Both the position numbers and the translations under genes were made by a program. From a virus: 45,545 nt of DNA. Shown piece after piece: positions 16,769 to 25,748 of this stretch (positions are counted from its first letter, which is position 1; each line of letters starts with the position of its first letter). The notes beneath the pieces were generated by a model. It searched no databases and was not told where the DNA came from. It saw nothing but the letters and a program-made list of their open reading frames with translations. The stretch lies in the IMG/VR virus record IMGVR_UViG_3300034104_001336, positions 1 through 45,545 of that record. One strand, given 5' to 3'.

Positions 16769-16774
16769 TATAAT
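16769..16774 (+). promoter_or_regulatory. -10 element upstream of M23 peptidase
   Basis: Perfect TATAAT three bases after the previous stop; no good -35 seen. Leader of about 40 bases with AAGGAAAG before ATG 16820. Confidence 0.45.
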
Positions 16775-16819
16775 AGATTTGGGTTAAATACCTAATTTAT
16801 AAGGAAAGAGTGATTCTAA

Positions 16820-17209
16820 ATGGGTTCACCAATCGTGGGAGGTAAGGTTACAACACCTTACAAGAAGCTTGGAAAAATGTGGAGCAAGGGCTACCACACA
16901 GGAGTAGACTATGCTTGCAAAGTTGGAACAGACATTGTTGCTGTTGCAGATGGCAAGATTGAGAATGCATCCTGGGGTGCCAGCTATGGCACTCAATTGG
17001 TACAAAAAGTTGAGGGTGGCTGGGTAATCTATGCACACCTTTCAAAGGCTCTAGTTAAGGCTGGAGACAAAGTAACAAAGGGACAGCATATTGGAGAGTC
17101 TGGTAACACAGGAAACTCTTCAGGTCCTCATCTTCATTTTGAAATGAGAGACAACATTCGATGGAGTGCAGGTAAGGACATTGATCCTGCCAATATTCTT
17201 GCATCTTAA
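16820..17209 (+). CDS. M23-family peptidase (endolysin-type)
   Basis: Zn-dependent endopeptidase that cleaves peptide cross-links of peptidoglycan. The LytM/M23 metal and catalytic motifs are present: HTGVD (HxxxD, about residues 26-30), the His in WVIYAHLS and HLHF (about 111-114). Length 129 is just the catalytic domain; there is no signal peptide, cell-wall binding domain or membrane segment, so access to the wall needs a holin or it acts as a virion enzyme. It stands alone between its own promoter and a hairpin. Confidence 0.88.
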   Translation: MGSPIVGGKVTTPYKKLGKMWSKGYHTGVDYACKVGTDIVAVADGKIENASWGASYGTQLVQKVEGGWVIYAHLSKALVKAGDKVTKGQHIGESGNTGNSSGPHLHFEMRDNIRWSAGKDIDPANILAS

Positions 17210-17227
17210 GTTATAAAAAATAGTGTT

Positions 17228-17254
17228 GCCCCTGACTTGACTTTTGTCAGGGGC
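17228..17254 (+). terminator. Hairpin after M23 gene with -35 in loop
   Basis: Perfect 9-bp stem GCCCCTGAC / GTCAGGGGC with a 9-base loop that contains TTGACT, the -35 of the next promoter; followed by TTCTGC rather than a strong T-run. It likely ends the M23 transcript and may modulate the overlapping promoter. Confidence 0.65.
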
Positions 17255-17266
17255 TTCTGCTATACT
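17237..17266 (+). promoter_or_regulatory. Promoter, predicted leaderless
   Basis: TTGACT (17237-17242), 18-base spacer, extended TGC plus TATACT (17261-17266), ATG 7 bases later at 17274 with no RBS. Confidence 0.65.
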
Positions 17267-17273
17267 ATTCCCT

Positions 17274-17441
17274 ATGTCAGAAATTAATATAAATTTTTTA
17301 ATCGAAGAAATTATTCCTATGAAACACGAAGAAGCTCCAGCTGTTCAATCACCAGAATTTCAGGCTTTTGTTAATGGATGGAATAATGCTTTAGAAGAAG
17401 TTATTAAGTACCTAAAACAAAACAACGGAGAAAACATTTAA
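17274..17441 (+). CDS. Small acidic hypothetical protein
   Basis: A 55-residue acidic, probably helical protein. The start at 17274 is set by the promoter geometry (leaderless); an in-frame upstream TTG at 17244 would lie inside the hairpin. The next small gene starts one base after its stop. No family recognised. Confidence 0.6.
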   Translation: MSEININFLIEEIIPMKHEEAPAVQSPEFQAFVNGWNNALEEVIKYLKQNNGENI

Positions 17442-17579
17442 ATGGGAAAACACCATGATAAAATTCTTGCAGCCTTAGAGGTTCGTAAAAACAATGTGCC
17501 ACAAAGAGGTGGATACAACATGCCAGGTTCAATGAACAAAAAGAAAACAGGATATGTAAAGCGAGGAATTAAGAGATGA
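17442..17579 (+). CDS. Tiny basic hypothetical protein
   Basis: A 45-residue, Lys/Arg- and Gly-rich protein (C-terminal KKKTGYVKRGIKR). Starts immediately after the previous stop and overlaps the next gene (ATGA). Support is only the tight packing and phage-like composition. Confidence 0.5.
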   Translation: MGKHHDKILAALEVRKNNVPQRGGYNMPGSMNKKKTGYVKRGIKR

Positions 17580-17782
17580 TTTATACAGGTGAAGAATTAA
17601 AACATGAAGAACATACAAGCGAACTGTTTGAAGTAATGTTTGGACTAGAGCATGTTGTTGCAGAATTTTTTTGGAACATTGTATTTGCAGTAGCATTGTT
17701 TGCTATTTCAAAATCACGAGTACTTAAAAAGATTCATAAGTATATTGATGAAAAACACGAAGTAAGTCACGACAAGTATTAA
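17576..17782 (+). CDS. Small single-span membrane protein
   Basis: A 68-residue protein: acidic N-terminus, one hydrophobic helix (FFWNIVFAVALFAIS, about residues 31-46), then a basic, Lys/His-rich tail. Topology would leave the tail inside. Near the M23 gene it could be a lysis accessory, but a holin would normally be less charged. Ends just before tRNA-Thr. Confidence 0.6.
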   Translation: MIYTGEELKHEEHTSELFEVMFGLEHVVAEFFWNIVFAVALFAISKSRVLKKIHKYIDEKHEVSHDKY

Positions 17783-17795
17783 TAAATAAAGAATT

Positions 17796-17867
17796 GCCTC
17801 TTTAGCTCAGTGGTAGAGCAACGCTCTTGTAAAGCGTAGGTCATCCGTTCAAATCGGATAAGGGGCT
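17796..17867 (+). tRNA. tRNA-Thr (TGT)
   Basis: Acceptor GCCTCTT / AAGGGGC (one T-G pair), anticodon stem ACGCT / AGCGT with CTTGTAA loop, T arm ATCCG-TTCAAAT-CGGAT. Fifth tRNA, separated from the others by about 1.3 kb. Confidence 0.92.
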
Positions 17868-17889
17868 CAAGATAAAAAAGGATTAAATT

Positions 17890-18093
17890 ATGAGACAGCC
17901 AAGAAAACCAAGGCAGCCAAGAAAGCCAAGAGAAAAGAAACAAAAGTTTGGCTGGGATAAACAAATTGAAAGAGCAGAAAAAGAGTTGCTGTATAATCGT
18001 ATGATGATTGAAGCCACATACAAAGGAACATCCTCTGGTAGAGCTTCAGAATATAAAATAAAAAACAAAAGAAACAATGGAGTAGTGTCGTAA
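17890..18093 (+). CDS. Basic repeat-start protein, hypothetical
   Basis: A 67-residue very basic protein opening with a tandem RQPRKP-RQPRKP repeat, then a charged helix. The positive N-terminus suggests nucleic-acid or envelope contact. Stop overlaps the thioredoxin ATG (TAATG). Confidence 0.5.
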   Translation: MRQPRKPRQPRKPREKKQKFGWDKQIERAEKELLYNRMMIEATYKGTSSGRASEYKIKNKRNNGVVS

Positions 18094-18386
18094 TGAATCT
18101 AGTAGAATTTATTGAAGAAGTTAAGTCAGGTCAGACCCTCGTGGACTTCTGGGCTGAGTGGTGTGGACCATGCAAGATGTTAACACCTGTAATTGAAGAA
18201 CTATCTAAAGAGCAGGATGTTCGTTTGCTAAAGATCAATGTTGATGAGAGTCCAGAACTTGCACAAGCACTTGGCATCAATAGCATCCCAGTTATTATGC
18301 TATACAATAGTGGAGAAAAACTAAAGCATATTGTTGGGGCTAAGCCAAAGCCAGCACTAAAGAAAGCGTTGTTTGATAATGTTTAA
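18093..18386 (+). CDS. trxA: Thioredoxin
   Basis: Disulfide reductase of the thioredoxin fold, 97 aa (bacterial TrxA about 108). Active site WCGPC at about residues 22-26, cis-Pro loop SIPVIMLY near 68. No signal peptide, so cytoplasmic. Phages carry thioredoxins as reductant for ribonucleotide reductase or as polymerase processivity factors; neither a ribonucleotide reductase nor a T7-type polymerase is in this window. Overlaps genes on both sides. Confidence 0.92.
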   Translation: MNLVEFIEEVKSGQTLVDFWAEWCGPCKMLTPVIEELSKEQDVRLLKINVDESPELAQALGINSIPVIMLYNSGEKLKHIVGAKPKPALKKALFDNV

Positions 18387-18651
18387 TCGCAAACTAAAAG
18401 ATGAGATGCTTGTAGAAGAACATCAGTATCGTGCAGTTATTACATACCTGCCTGAAAAAGGAACCTATAAGGCATCAGTTCAAAGAAGAACTGGGATTAA
18501 TGAGTGGGTTAAAGTTAGGTGTGGATTAAAGGGAGTAGTTTTTCAATCTAAGAAGGTTGCTGAAGATACCGCCATTCAACAGATTAGAATTCAGAAGAGT
18601 TTGGACGACAAAATTAACAGTCCCGTATCATACATCATATATGATAGCTAG
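18379..18651 (+). CDS. Small hypothetical protein
   Basis: A 90-residue mixed beta/alpha protein without recognised motif. Start ATG 18379 overlaps the thioredoxin stop; an upstream in-frame TTG is less likely. It is the last gene before the fibre operon. Confidence 0.55.
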   Translation: MFNRKLKDEMLVEEHQYRAVITYLPEKGTYKASVQRRTGINEWVKVRCGLKGVVFQSKKVAEDTAIQQIRIQKSLDDKINSPVSYIIYDS

Positions 18652-18671
18652 GTGCCATACGCATAAATAGA

Positions 18672-18680
18672 TGATAAAAT
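18672..18680 (+). promoter_or_regulatory. Extended -10, predicted leaderless, for fibre gene
   Basis: TGATAAAAT (TGn plus TAAAAT) ending 6 bases before ATG 18687. No RBS fits in the gap and no clear -35. Confidence 0.5.
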
Positions 18681-18686
18681 AGATCT

Positions 18687-21600
18687 ATGGCATCCAAAAA
18701 ATTTTTAAACCCCATAAACCTGCTAAATCTAGCATCTGATCCTGAAACTGCCAATGAGGGTGATGTTTATTATAATACTACCAATGATGCTGTAAAAGTA
18801 TATGCAAATGGTGCATGGGCAGCTATTGGTTTTGACGGTGGAGCCTCAACAAGTTCTGTTTATTTAGTTAGAAATAATACTGGATCAACAATATTAAAGG
18901 GAACTTTAGTTTCTGCTTCAGGAGCAGAGTCTAGTGGAAGAATAGACGTAGAGCCTTTTGCAGCAGTTGGAGGAATTAACTCAGAACTAACTGTTATGGG
19001 TATGGCTACTGCAAATATTTCTAATGGTGTTAATGGTGAAGTAATAAGTTTTGGAACTTTAACGGGAATAGATACTAGAGGAGATACTAGTAGTGCAATT
19101 GCCGTTGGTGATGAAACTTGGGCTGAAGGAGATATTCTTTTTGCTCACCCAACTGTTGCTGGAAAACTTACTAAGGTAAGACCACAACACGACCTGGCTG
19201 TTGCTTTTATTACCGTTCGTCACGCATCCACTGGACAAATTGCAGTAAGAATTGTTCCAGGAAACAATCACTTAGAATGGATGCATGATGTTTTAATTGA
19301 TGGAACACCAGCAGACAATGAAGTGCTTGCATATGACACAACATCTGGTCTATGGAAAAATCAAACTGCAGCAGAAGCAGACCTTCTTACTACAAATAGT
19401 ATTGGCTTAGATGTACAAGCATTTGATCCAGACTTAACTTCAATCACTGGACTAACTGGAGAAGGCTTTGTAAAAAAAGTTGGTGATGGTTTTAGCGTAG
19501 ATGGAAATTCTTATGCTCTAGGCTCTGCTCTTGCTAGCTATGCAACAATTAACAGTCCAAGTTTTACTGGAGCCCCACTTTCTGTAACTCCAACAGCTGG
19601 AGACAATAGTACTGCAATTGCAACAACAGAGTTTGTTGCCACAAGTTTTGCTACAAAAGATGCACCAACATTTACTGGGATAGTTGTCTTGCCATCCACA
19701 ACATCAATTGGTGACGTAAGTGCTACAGAAGTTGGATATTTAAATGGCGTAACCTCTGCTATACAAACTCAGCTAGACTCAAAGCCAACACTTACTGGCG
19801 GAGAAATTTCAGATGCAGTTATACCAGATACAATTGCAAGAGTTGAAGACATAAGCAACTCTACAACTGGCTACATTCCTATGAGTGCAAAAGGTATTGT
19901 AGGTGGCGTAGCGACACTTGATGATCCATCAGGAAAAGTTCCAGCTATTCAATTAGATCTAACCGCATACGCTCCATTATCTGGTCCAACATTTACTGGC
20001 ATAGTAATTCTTCCATCAACAACAAGTATTGGAAATGTTACATCTACAGAAATAGGATACCTAGATGGAGTAACATCTTCCATACAAACACAACTTGGTA
20101 ACTTGCTCTCAACAGCAACAGCAGAAGCTACATATTTAACCAAGGCTGATGCCATATCAGACTACCAACCAAAAGATTTAGACCTTACAAATATTTCTGC
20201 ATTGTCAACAACTGGAATTGTTGTTCGTGGAACAGATTCAACATACACTACAGTAACTAATAATTCTTCTAATTGGGACACCGCATATACTGACAGAAAT
20301 AAGTGGGACGGAGGATCAACAGGTCTTAATGCATCCTCTGGAAGAACATCTTTAGGTCTTGTAATTGGAACAGACGTTCAAGCTTACAGTTCACATCTTG
20401 CAGGAATTGATACTCTTGGTTCTGGCACTGGTCTTCTAAAAAATACAGCAGGAACATGGTCCTATGACTCAAGTACATATGCACTATCATCTTCTTTGTC
20501 TGGATATCAACCAGTTGACGGAGATCTTAGTGCAATTGCAGCAATAACTTCTGGAGTTGGTCTATTAAAAAGACTTGGACCAGACAGCTGGTCTATTGAC
20601 ACAAATTCTTATATAACTGGTTCCTCTCCAACAATTAGCACATCTTTAATATCTGGAACAACTACCTTTAACCTAATTAATAGCATTGCTACTACAGTTA
20701 ATTTTGCTGGTGCAGCAACAACATTAATTATAGGAGGAACTGATGCTGGTGGAAGTACTACGATTAGAACTCCTGCAATAGCCACAACAAGCACATCTTT
20801 AGATTTATTTAACACTACCGCTACTACTGTAAATTTTGCAGGTGCAGCCACAACATTTAATTTGGGTGGAACGCCAACTGGATCACTTACTGCAACTTTA
20901 TTTGGAAATGCAACAACAGCTACTAAAACAATTAACATTGGAACTGGTGGTGCTTCAGGATCAGAAACAAATATTAACATTGGTTCTTCAACAAGTGGAG
21001 CAACTGGAACAGTTTCTGTTTATCCTTCTACAAATTTTGTTGGAACTGTTACTGTACCAACTCCAACAAGTTCAGGTCACGCTACAACCAAGGGATATGT
21101 AGATGCGTTAGCTGCTGGAATTACTGTAAAGGCTCAGGTTGTTTATGTTTCTTCCGCAAATCTAAATGCAACATACGCAAATGGAACCAGCGATTCATCT
21201 GGTGGTCTTGGAGTTGGAGCAACTCTTACTGGAAATGTAGACGGAGCACTAATACTTGATGGACCAGAGGTAGAAGCTGGTCAAAGAGTTCTTATTAAAA
21301 ATCAAACTGATGCAAAGCATAATGGTATTTATGTTGTAACATTTGCTGGTGATGGAGATGATCCATTTATTCTTACAAGAGCAACAGACTTTAATGGAAA
21401 CACTTCAACCAACGGTATTATTAAAAATGGTGCATATATTTTTGTTACCTCTGGAACCAGCTCTGCAAACGACTCTTATGTTGTTTCTCTTGGTGGAACA
21501 TCGACAACCCCTAGTGGTGCAATAAAAATTGGAACTGACAATATAGTTCTTGCACAATACTCTGGTGTACCAAATAACATCAGCACACTTGGATATGTTA

Positions 21601-22115
21601 CAACAGGAACTTGGGCAGCAACCCCAATTGATAAAGACTTTATTGATGTTGAAATAGCCAGAACAAACGATCCAGTATTTACTGGTCATGTTACAGTTCC
21701 GTCTCCTACAGATGATACTGATGCAGCAAACAAAGAATATGTAGACGATTTAATTTTTGCCAGTTTGCCATACCTTCCAGACATTATTCCACTGGATGAC
21801 TTGAGGTATGAGTTTAACGATATGGATTCTAGATTTGTTCCAAAATTCCAAGGAGAACAAGTAGCAATTAACAACCCTCTCAGGCTTTTGTTAACTATAA
21901 ATGGTATAATTCAAACAGTGGACTTTCCAGAATATGTCTGGCAATCTATGCTACCAAGAGAAGGCTTTATGGTAGACTCAGATGGCTACATCGCATTTTC
22001 TGAAGTACCACCAGTAGGATCAACTTTTGATGCAAGATTAATGCTTGGACCAAATGTAAATTCAATAAAGAAAGGGTATCCATTCAAAGCAGTGGATATA
22101 TTATTAGGAGCATAA
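18687..22115 (+). CDS. Tail fibre protein with internal repeats
   Basis: A 1142-residue Thr/Ser/Gly-rich fibre protein, probably for host recognition. Residues 329-365 and 436-472 are near-identical repeats (FTGIVxLPSTTSIG...GYLxGVTSxIQTQL), followed by many short beta repeats and paired TTVNFAGAATT units, typical of trimeric fibre shafts. The C-terminal third (TKGYVDALAAGITVK, then a DAKHNGIYVV region) is like other phage fibre ends. The start is defined by the -10 box six bases upstream. Followed after 3 bases by another large structural gene. Confidence 0.85.
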   Translation: MASKKFLNPINLLNLASDPETANEGDVYYNTTNDAVKVYANGAWAAIGFDGGASTSSVYLVRNNTGSTILKGTLVSASGAESSGRIDVEPFAAVGGINSELTVMGMATANISNGVNGEVISFGTLTGIDTRGDTSSAIAVGDETWAEGDILFAHPTVAGKLTKVRPQHDLAVAFITVRHASTGQIAVRIVPGNNHLEWMHDVLIDGTPADNEVLAYDTTSGLWKNQTAAEADLLTTNSIGLDVQAFDPDLTSITGLTGEGFVKKVGDGFSVDGNSYALGSALASYATINSPSFTGAPLSVTPTAGDNSTAIATTEFVATSFATKDAPTFTGIVVLPSTTSIGDVSATEVGYLNGVTSAIQTQLDSKPTLTGGEISDAVIPDTIARVEDISNSTTGYIPMSAKGIVGGVATLDDPSGKVPAIQLDLTAYAPLSGPTFTGIVILPSTTSIGNVTSTEIGYLDGVTSSIQTQLGNLLSTATAEATYLTKADAISDYQPKDLDLTNISALSTTGIVVRGTDSTYTTVTNNSSNWDTAYTDRNKWDGGSTGLNASSGRTSLGLVIGTDVQAYSSHLAGIDTLGSGTGLLKNTAGTWSYDSSTYALSSSLSGYQPVDGDLSAIAAITSGVGLLKRLGPDSWSIDTNSYITGSSPTISTSLISGTTTFNLINSIATTVNFAGAATTLIIGGTDAGGSTTIRTPAIATTSTSLDLFNTTATTVNFAGAATTFNLGGTPTGSLTATLFGNATTATKTINIGTGGASGSETNINIGSSTSGATGTVSVYPSTNFVGTVTVPTPTSSGHATTKGYVDALAAGITVKAQVVYVSSANLNATYANGTSDSSGGLGVGATLTGNVDGALILDGPEVEAGQRVLIKNQTDAKHNGIYVVTFAGDGDDPFILTRATDFNGNTSTNGIIKNGAYIFVTSGTSSANDSYVVSLGGTSTTPSGAIKIGTDNIVLAQYSGVPNNISTLGYVTTGTWAATPIDKDFIDVEIARTNDPVFTGHVTVPSPTDDTDAANKEYVDDLIFASLPYLPDIIPLDDLRYEFNDMDSRFVPKFQGEQVAINNPLRLLLTINGIIQTVDFPEYVWQSMLPREGFMVDSDGYIAFSEVPPVGSTFDARLMLGPNVNSIKKGYPFKAVDILLGA
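19671..20102 (+). repeat. Duplicated fibre module
   Basis: Two copies of a 37-codon unit at 19671-19781 and 19992-20102, about 80% identical in protein by eye, separated by a unique 210-base stretch. They mark an internal duplication in the fibre gene. Confidence 0.8.
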
Positions 22116-22118
22116 ACA

Positions 22119-25055
22119 ATGGCTAGAAAAGTACTTCACGAGACGAATTATACATTCACTCCGTCAACACGAACGATTGTAATCCCAGATCACATTCCAA
22201 GGGAAAGACTGGTATTAATTACAAACGTAACCACCAACCAGGTTATCTATAACTTCTCTGACCCTAGTCTTAAAGCAACAAGCTATACCCCAGCCATTGA
22301 CTCAAACAACGTAGCCACAACAACTGTTGTTCTTAACTACAATACAGCAGCAATGTCTGCTACAGACAAGCTTCAAATCACAGTTGATGAATATGCTGAA
22401 AGCTTCCAACCAGATGAAGCATACATGGATCCTGTTGGAAAGTTTAGAGTTTCCCAACCTACTTCTTTAATTGATACAGACTTTGAGTATGGAACTCAGC
22501 CAACTAAATGGGAAGTATTGAGCCTTACAAACAATAAGCCATCAGCTTTCTATGATATTCAGACACCAATTGCACAGCCTTCTGGAGGAACAAACACTTT
22601 TGTTTCAATTACAGGAACTGGATCTTCTAGACTTGTAACAGTAGTAACTACTGCAGCCCACGGTCTTTCTGTTGGAGATAAGTTCTTCATTCAGGATACC
22701 TTGGATGTTAATGCAGACGGTTGGTATCTAGTAAGAAGCGTTTCCACAACAACAGTTTCTAATGATACTTTTACCTACTATGCAAGAGCAAACGTTGCTA
22801 ACGGATCAGTTCGTGATGCAACAAAGACTTTTGCCTACAAAGCTTTTAACTACACAGGATCAGAGATCCCACTTAGCACCTCATCTGGTGCTGCATTTAC
22901 AGCTTCTAGCACAACAGTAACAGCAACAACTACAAATGCTCATGGTCTTAGCATCGGAGATTTGATTTATGTTTCTGGTACCACTGCAGCTTCTTCTAAC
23001 CCACCAAATGGTGCTTGGGAAGTAAAAACAACTCCAACAACAAATACATTCACTTTTGATGTAATTGATGCACCATCTGGTGCAATCACTGCTGTTGCAA
23101 AGTCCTTAACTGGTAGACCAGGAACACTATCTGTCCACAGACCATTTGATGGTGGAGTGAAGTTTACAACTGGTTCTTCTGCTCCTGGATCAAAAATTAT
23201 AAGACAGACAAGAAGATATTTTAGATACCAGTCAGGTAAGGGCATTCAGTTCTCAACTGGATCTATGATGAAGCCAGTATTCGCAGTTGATTTAATTTCT
23301 TCATCTAGCACAACCGTTACGGTAAAAACTAGATACGAACACTTCCTTGGAATTGGTGCACAGGTAACAGTAACAGGTGCAAATGAAACAGCCTATAACG
23401 GAACCTTTGCAGTTACAGCAATTACTGGACCTAAAGAATTCCAGTACACAGCATCCTCAGTTCCATCTGCAACTCCAGCAACTGGATTCCCAATTACAGT
23501 CGCACCAGTATCGTGGTTCGGTGGTCAGACTAGAATCGGTATGTTTGATGAACAAAACGGATTCTTCTTTGAATTTGATGGACAAACTTTATACGCAGTA
23601 AGACGTTCTAGTACAGATCAAATTTCTGGTATAGTTGCAGCAACACAGGGATCTCCAACTATTACAGGAACTGATACCAGATTCTCTGAACAGTTAAACC
23701 CAGGAGATAGAATCTCTATTAGAGGTGCAACCTATCAAGTTCAGTCTATTACAAGTAATACTGAGCTTTATGTGTTCCCAGAATACCGTGGTCAGACCAT
23801 TGCTTCTGGTGGAATCGTAAGCAAGATTGTTGACACCAAGGTTGCACAGTCTGATTGGAACATTGATAAGTTAGATGGAACTGGTCCGTCAGGTGTAACA
23901 GTTGATTTAGCTAAGATGCAGATGTTCTACCTTGACTATGCTTGGTATGGTGCAGGTGCAATTAGATTTGGATTTAAGGATGAGCGTGGAGAGGTTGTTT
24001 ATTGCCATAGAATGACACACGCAAATGTTAAGACAGAAGCCTATATGCGTTCTGGAAACCTTCCTTCTCGCTATGAGGCAGCAGCAGATGCACCAGTTAC
24101 AAAACTTTCAGCAACGCTTTCAAATGTTGCTACTAGCATGTCAGTTGCAAGTACTGTAGGATTCCCATCAACTGGAACTCTTTCAATTACAAAAGCTGGA
24201 AATACTGCACAGGAAATTGAGTATGTTTCTTACACAGGAAAAACTGCTACAACCTTTACAGGTCTAACAAGAGCCCTAAGCAACGTAGTCATTAACCCAG
24301 TTTCTGGTGCTACTGGTGGTGGAAATGGAACCGCACAATCGTTTACATACTCCGCAACGGCACCTGTAAGAGTAGATCTATACTCTAGACAATATGCTAC
24401 TGGAACAAGTCACTGGGGCTCCTCAGTAATCATGGATGGTGGATATGATGATGATAAGTCATTCGTATTCCAGGCAGGTATGAAAAATGGTGTTGTTGTT
24501 CCAAGAAGCACAACAACCAGATCAGCTCTTATCAGCCTAAGACTTGCTCCGTCTGTAGATAACGGAGTTGTTGGAGTTTTTGGAGAAAGAGAACTTATTA
24601 ATAGAATGCAGTTAAGACTAAGACAAATGGATGTTCTAAGCTTGGTTGCTGGAACTGCTGGAAACCCAGGAGCATTCCTAGTAGAACTTGTCTTAAATCC
24701 AAGATTTAATACTGCAACTGGAAACACTTGGGAAAATGTTGGTGGATCAAGCTTGTCTCAAGTTTGCTATCACGCAGTAAACACAACCCTAGTTGGTGGA
24801 GAGCCAATCTTCTCATTCTTTGTATCTACTCAGTCTGGTGAAGCAAGCGTTGTTCAGCAAGATCTTGGAATTGTTAGAGATCTTGGAAACTCAATTCTTG
24901 GTGGAGGTACAACTAATACTGCCTCTACTACAGAACTTAATGTTTTCCCAGATGGACCAGACATTGTAACAATAGCAATCAGAAACCTTTCTGGTTCTGG
25001 CGTAACAACTGCTACAGTTAACGGAAGGCTTTCTTGGACTGAAGCCCAAGCATAG
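22119..25055 (+). CDS. Large virion structural protein (tail/baseplate-associated)
   Basis: A 978-residue beta-rich protein. The opening (MARKVLHETNYTFTPSTRTIVIP) and the long alternation of Thr/Val/Gly strands with repeated AHGLSxGD modules (near residues 187 and 271) match large structural proteins of contractile-tail phages, which often stand next to fibres. It ends with a beta domain likely to be exposed. No enzymatic motif seen. Codon use matches neighbours. The exact virion place (baseplate or fibre base) is inferred. Confidence 0.7.
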   Translation: MARKVLHETNYTFTPSTRTIVIPDHIPRERLVLITNVTTNQVIYNFSDPSLKATSYTPAIDSNNVATTTVVLNYNTAAMSATDKLQITVDEYAESFQPDEAYMDPVGKFRVSQPTSLIDTDFEYGTQPTKWEVLSLTNNKPSAFYDIQTPIAQPSGGTNTFVSITGTGSSRLVTVVTTAAHGLSVGDKFFIQDTLDVNADGWYLVRSVSTTTVSNDTFTYYARANVANGSVRDATKTFAYKAFNYTGSEIPLSTSSGAAFTASSTTVTATTTNAHGLSIGDLIYVSGTTAASSNPPNGAWEVKTTPTTNTFTFDVIDAPSGAITAVAKSLTGRPGTLSVHRPFDGGVKFTTGSSAPGSKIIRQTRRYFRYQSGKGIQFSTGSMMKPVFAVDLISSSSTTVTVKTRYEHFLGIGAQVTVTGANETAYNGTFAVTAITGPKEFQYTASSVPSATPATGFPITVAPVSWFGGQTRIGMFDEQNGFFFEFDGQTLYAVRRSSTDQISGIVAATQGSPTITGTDTRFSEQLNPGDRISIRGATYQVQSITSNTELYVFPEYRGQTIASGGIVSKIVDTKVAQSDWNIDKLDGTGPSGVTVDLAKMQMFYLDYAWYGAGAIRFGFKDERGEVVYCHRMTHANVKTEAYMRSGNLPSRYEAAADAPVTKLSATLSNVATSMSVASTVGFPSTGTLSITKAGNTAQEIEYVSYTGKTATTFTGLTRALSNVVINPVSGATGGGNGTAQSFTYSATAPVRVDLYSRQYATGTSHWGSSVIMDGGYDDDKSFVFQAGMKNGVVVPRSTTTRSALISLRLAPSVDNGVVGVFGERELINRMQLRLRQMDVLSLVAGTAGNPGAFLVELVLNPRFNTATGNTWENVGGSSLSQVCYHAVNTTLVGGEPIFSFFVSTQSGEASVVQQDLGIVRDLGNSILGGGTTNTASTTELNVFPDGPDIVTIAIRNLSGSGVTTATVNGRLSWTEAQA

Positions 25056-25067
25056 TAGGAGGAAAAC

Positions 25068-25745
25068 GTGGGACTTAACAAACTAAACCACCTTTATTCT
25101 ACTGAGCCATTAACAGTAGATTCTTTACTAGCTAACAATGACGTAACCGTATTAGATGACGTTAATGTATTCGGAGAAACCCTTGTTGATGGATTACTTG
25201 GACAGCCAAACCAAGTACTTAAAGTTAATTCTGCTGGAACTACAATTGAATGGGCTACCCTAGATGCTCTTCCATCACAGTCTTCAAATTCAGGAAAATA
25301 TCTAACAACTGATGGAACTACTGCTTCATGGGCAACAATTACACTAAGCAACTATGCACTTTTAAATGCTCCATCTTTTACTGGAACGGTTTATTCTGCT
25401 GGAAATGTTGTCTCACATATTGATACAAATGCTCCAACTCTAAATTCTGGAAACACTTATAAGTATACGTTAGTTTTAGCAGATGACGGTAAGATGATTG
25501 AAATGAATACCTCTACTGGACAAGGAAATACCCTTGAAGTCCCCTTAAATTCATCCCATGCCTTTCCAATCGGTACTCAGATTTCAGTGCTTCAAACAGG
25601 TGCTGGTCAGACAACTATCTCTGGAGCAGTTGGTGTGACCGTAAACGCTACTCCTGGAGCTAAACTAAGAGCAACTTGGTCTGCTGCAAGCCTTGTAAAA
25701 AGAGCCACCAATACATGGGCTTTAATTGGAGATTTGACGGTATAA
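25068..25745 (+). CDS. Tail fibre-like protein
   Basis: A 225-residue fibre-type protein: N-terminal TVLDDVNVFGETLVDGLLG repeats, a middle NAPSFTGTV motif shared with the 18687 fibre, and a C-terminal head (GKMIEMNTSTGQGNTL...GAVGVTVNATPG...LIGDLTV) seen in many fibre tips. GTG start with a perfect AGGAGG five bases upstream. Together with the preceding two genes it forms the distal tail set. Confidence 0.75.
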   Translation: MGLNKLNHLYSTEPLTVDSLLANNDVTVLDDVNVFGETLVDGLLGQPNQVLKVNSAGTTIEWATLDALPSQSSNSGKYLTTDGTTASWATITLSNYALLNAPSFTGTVYSAGNVVSHIDTNAPTLNSGNTYKYTLVLADDGKMIEMNTSTGQGNTLEVPLNSSHAFPIGTQISVLQTGAGQTTISGAVGVTVNATPGAKLRATWSAASLVKRATNTWALIGDLTV

Positions 25746-25748
25746 ACT

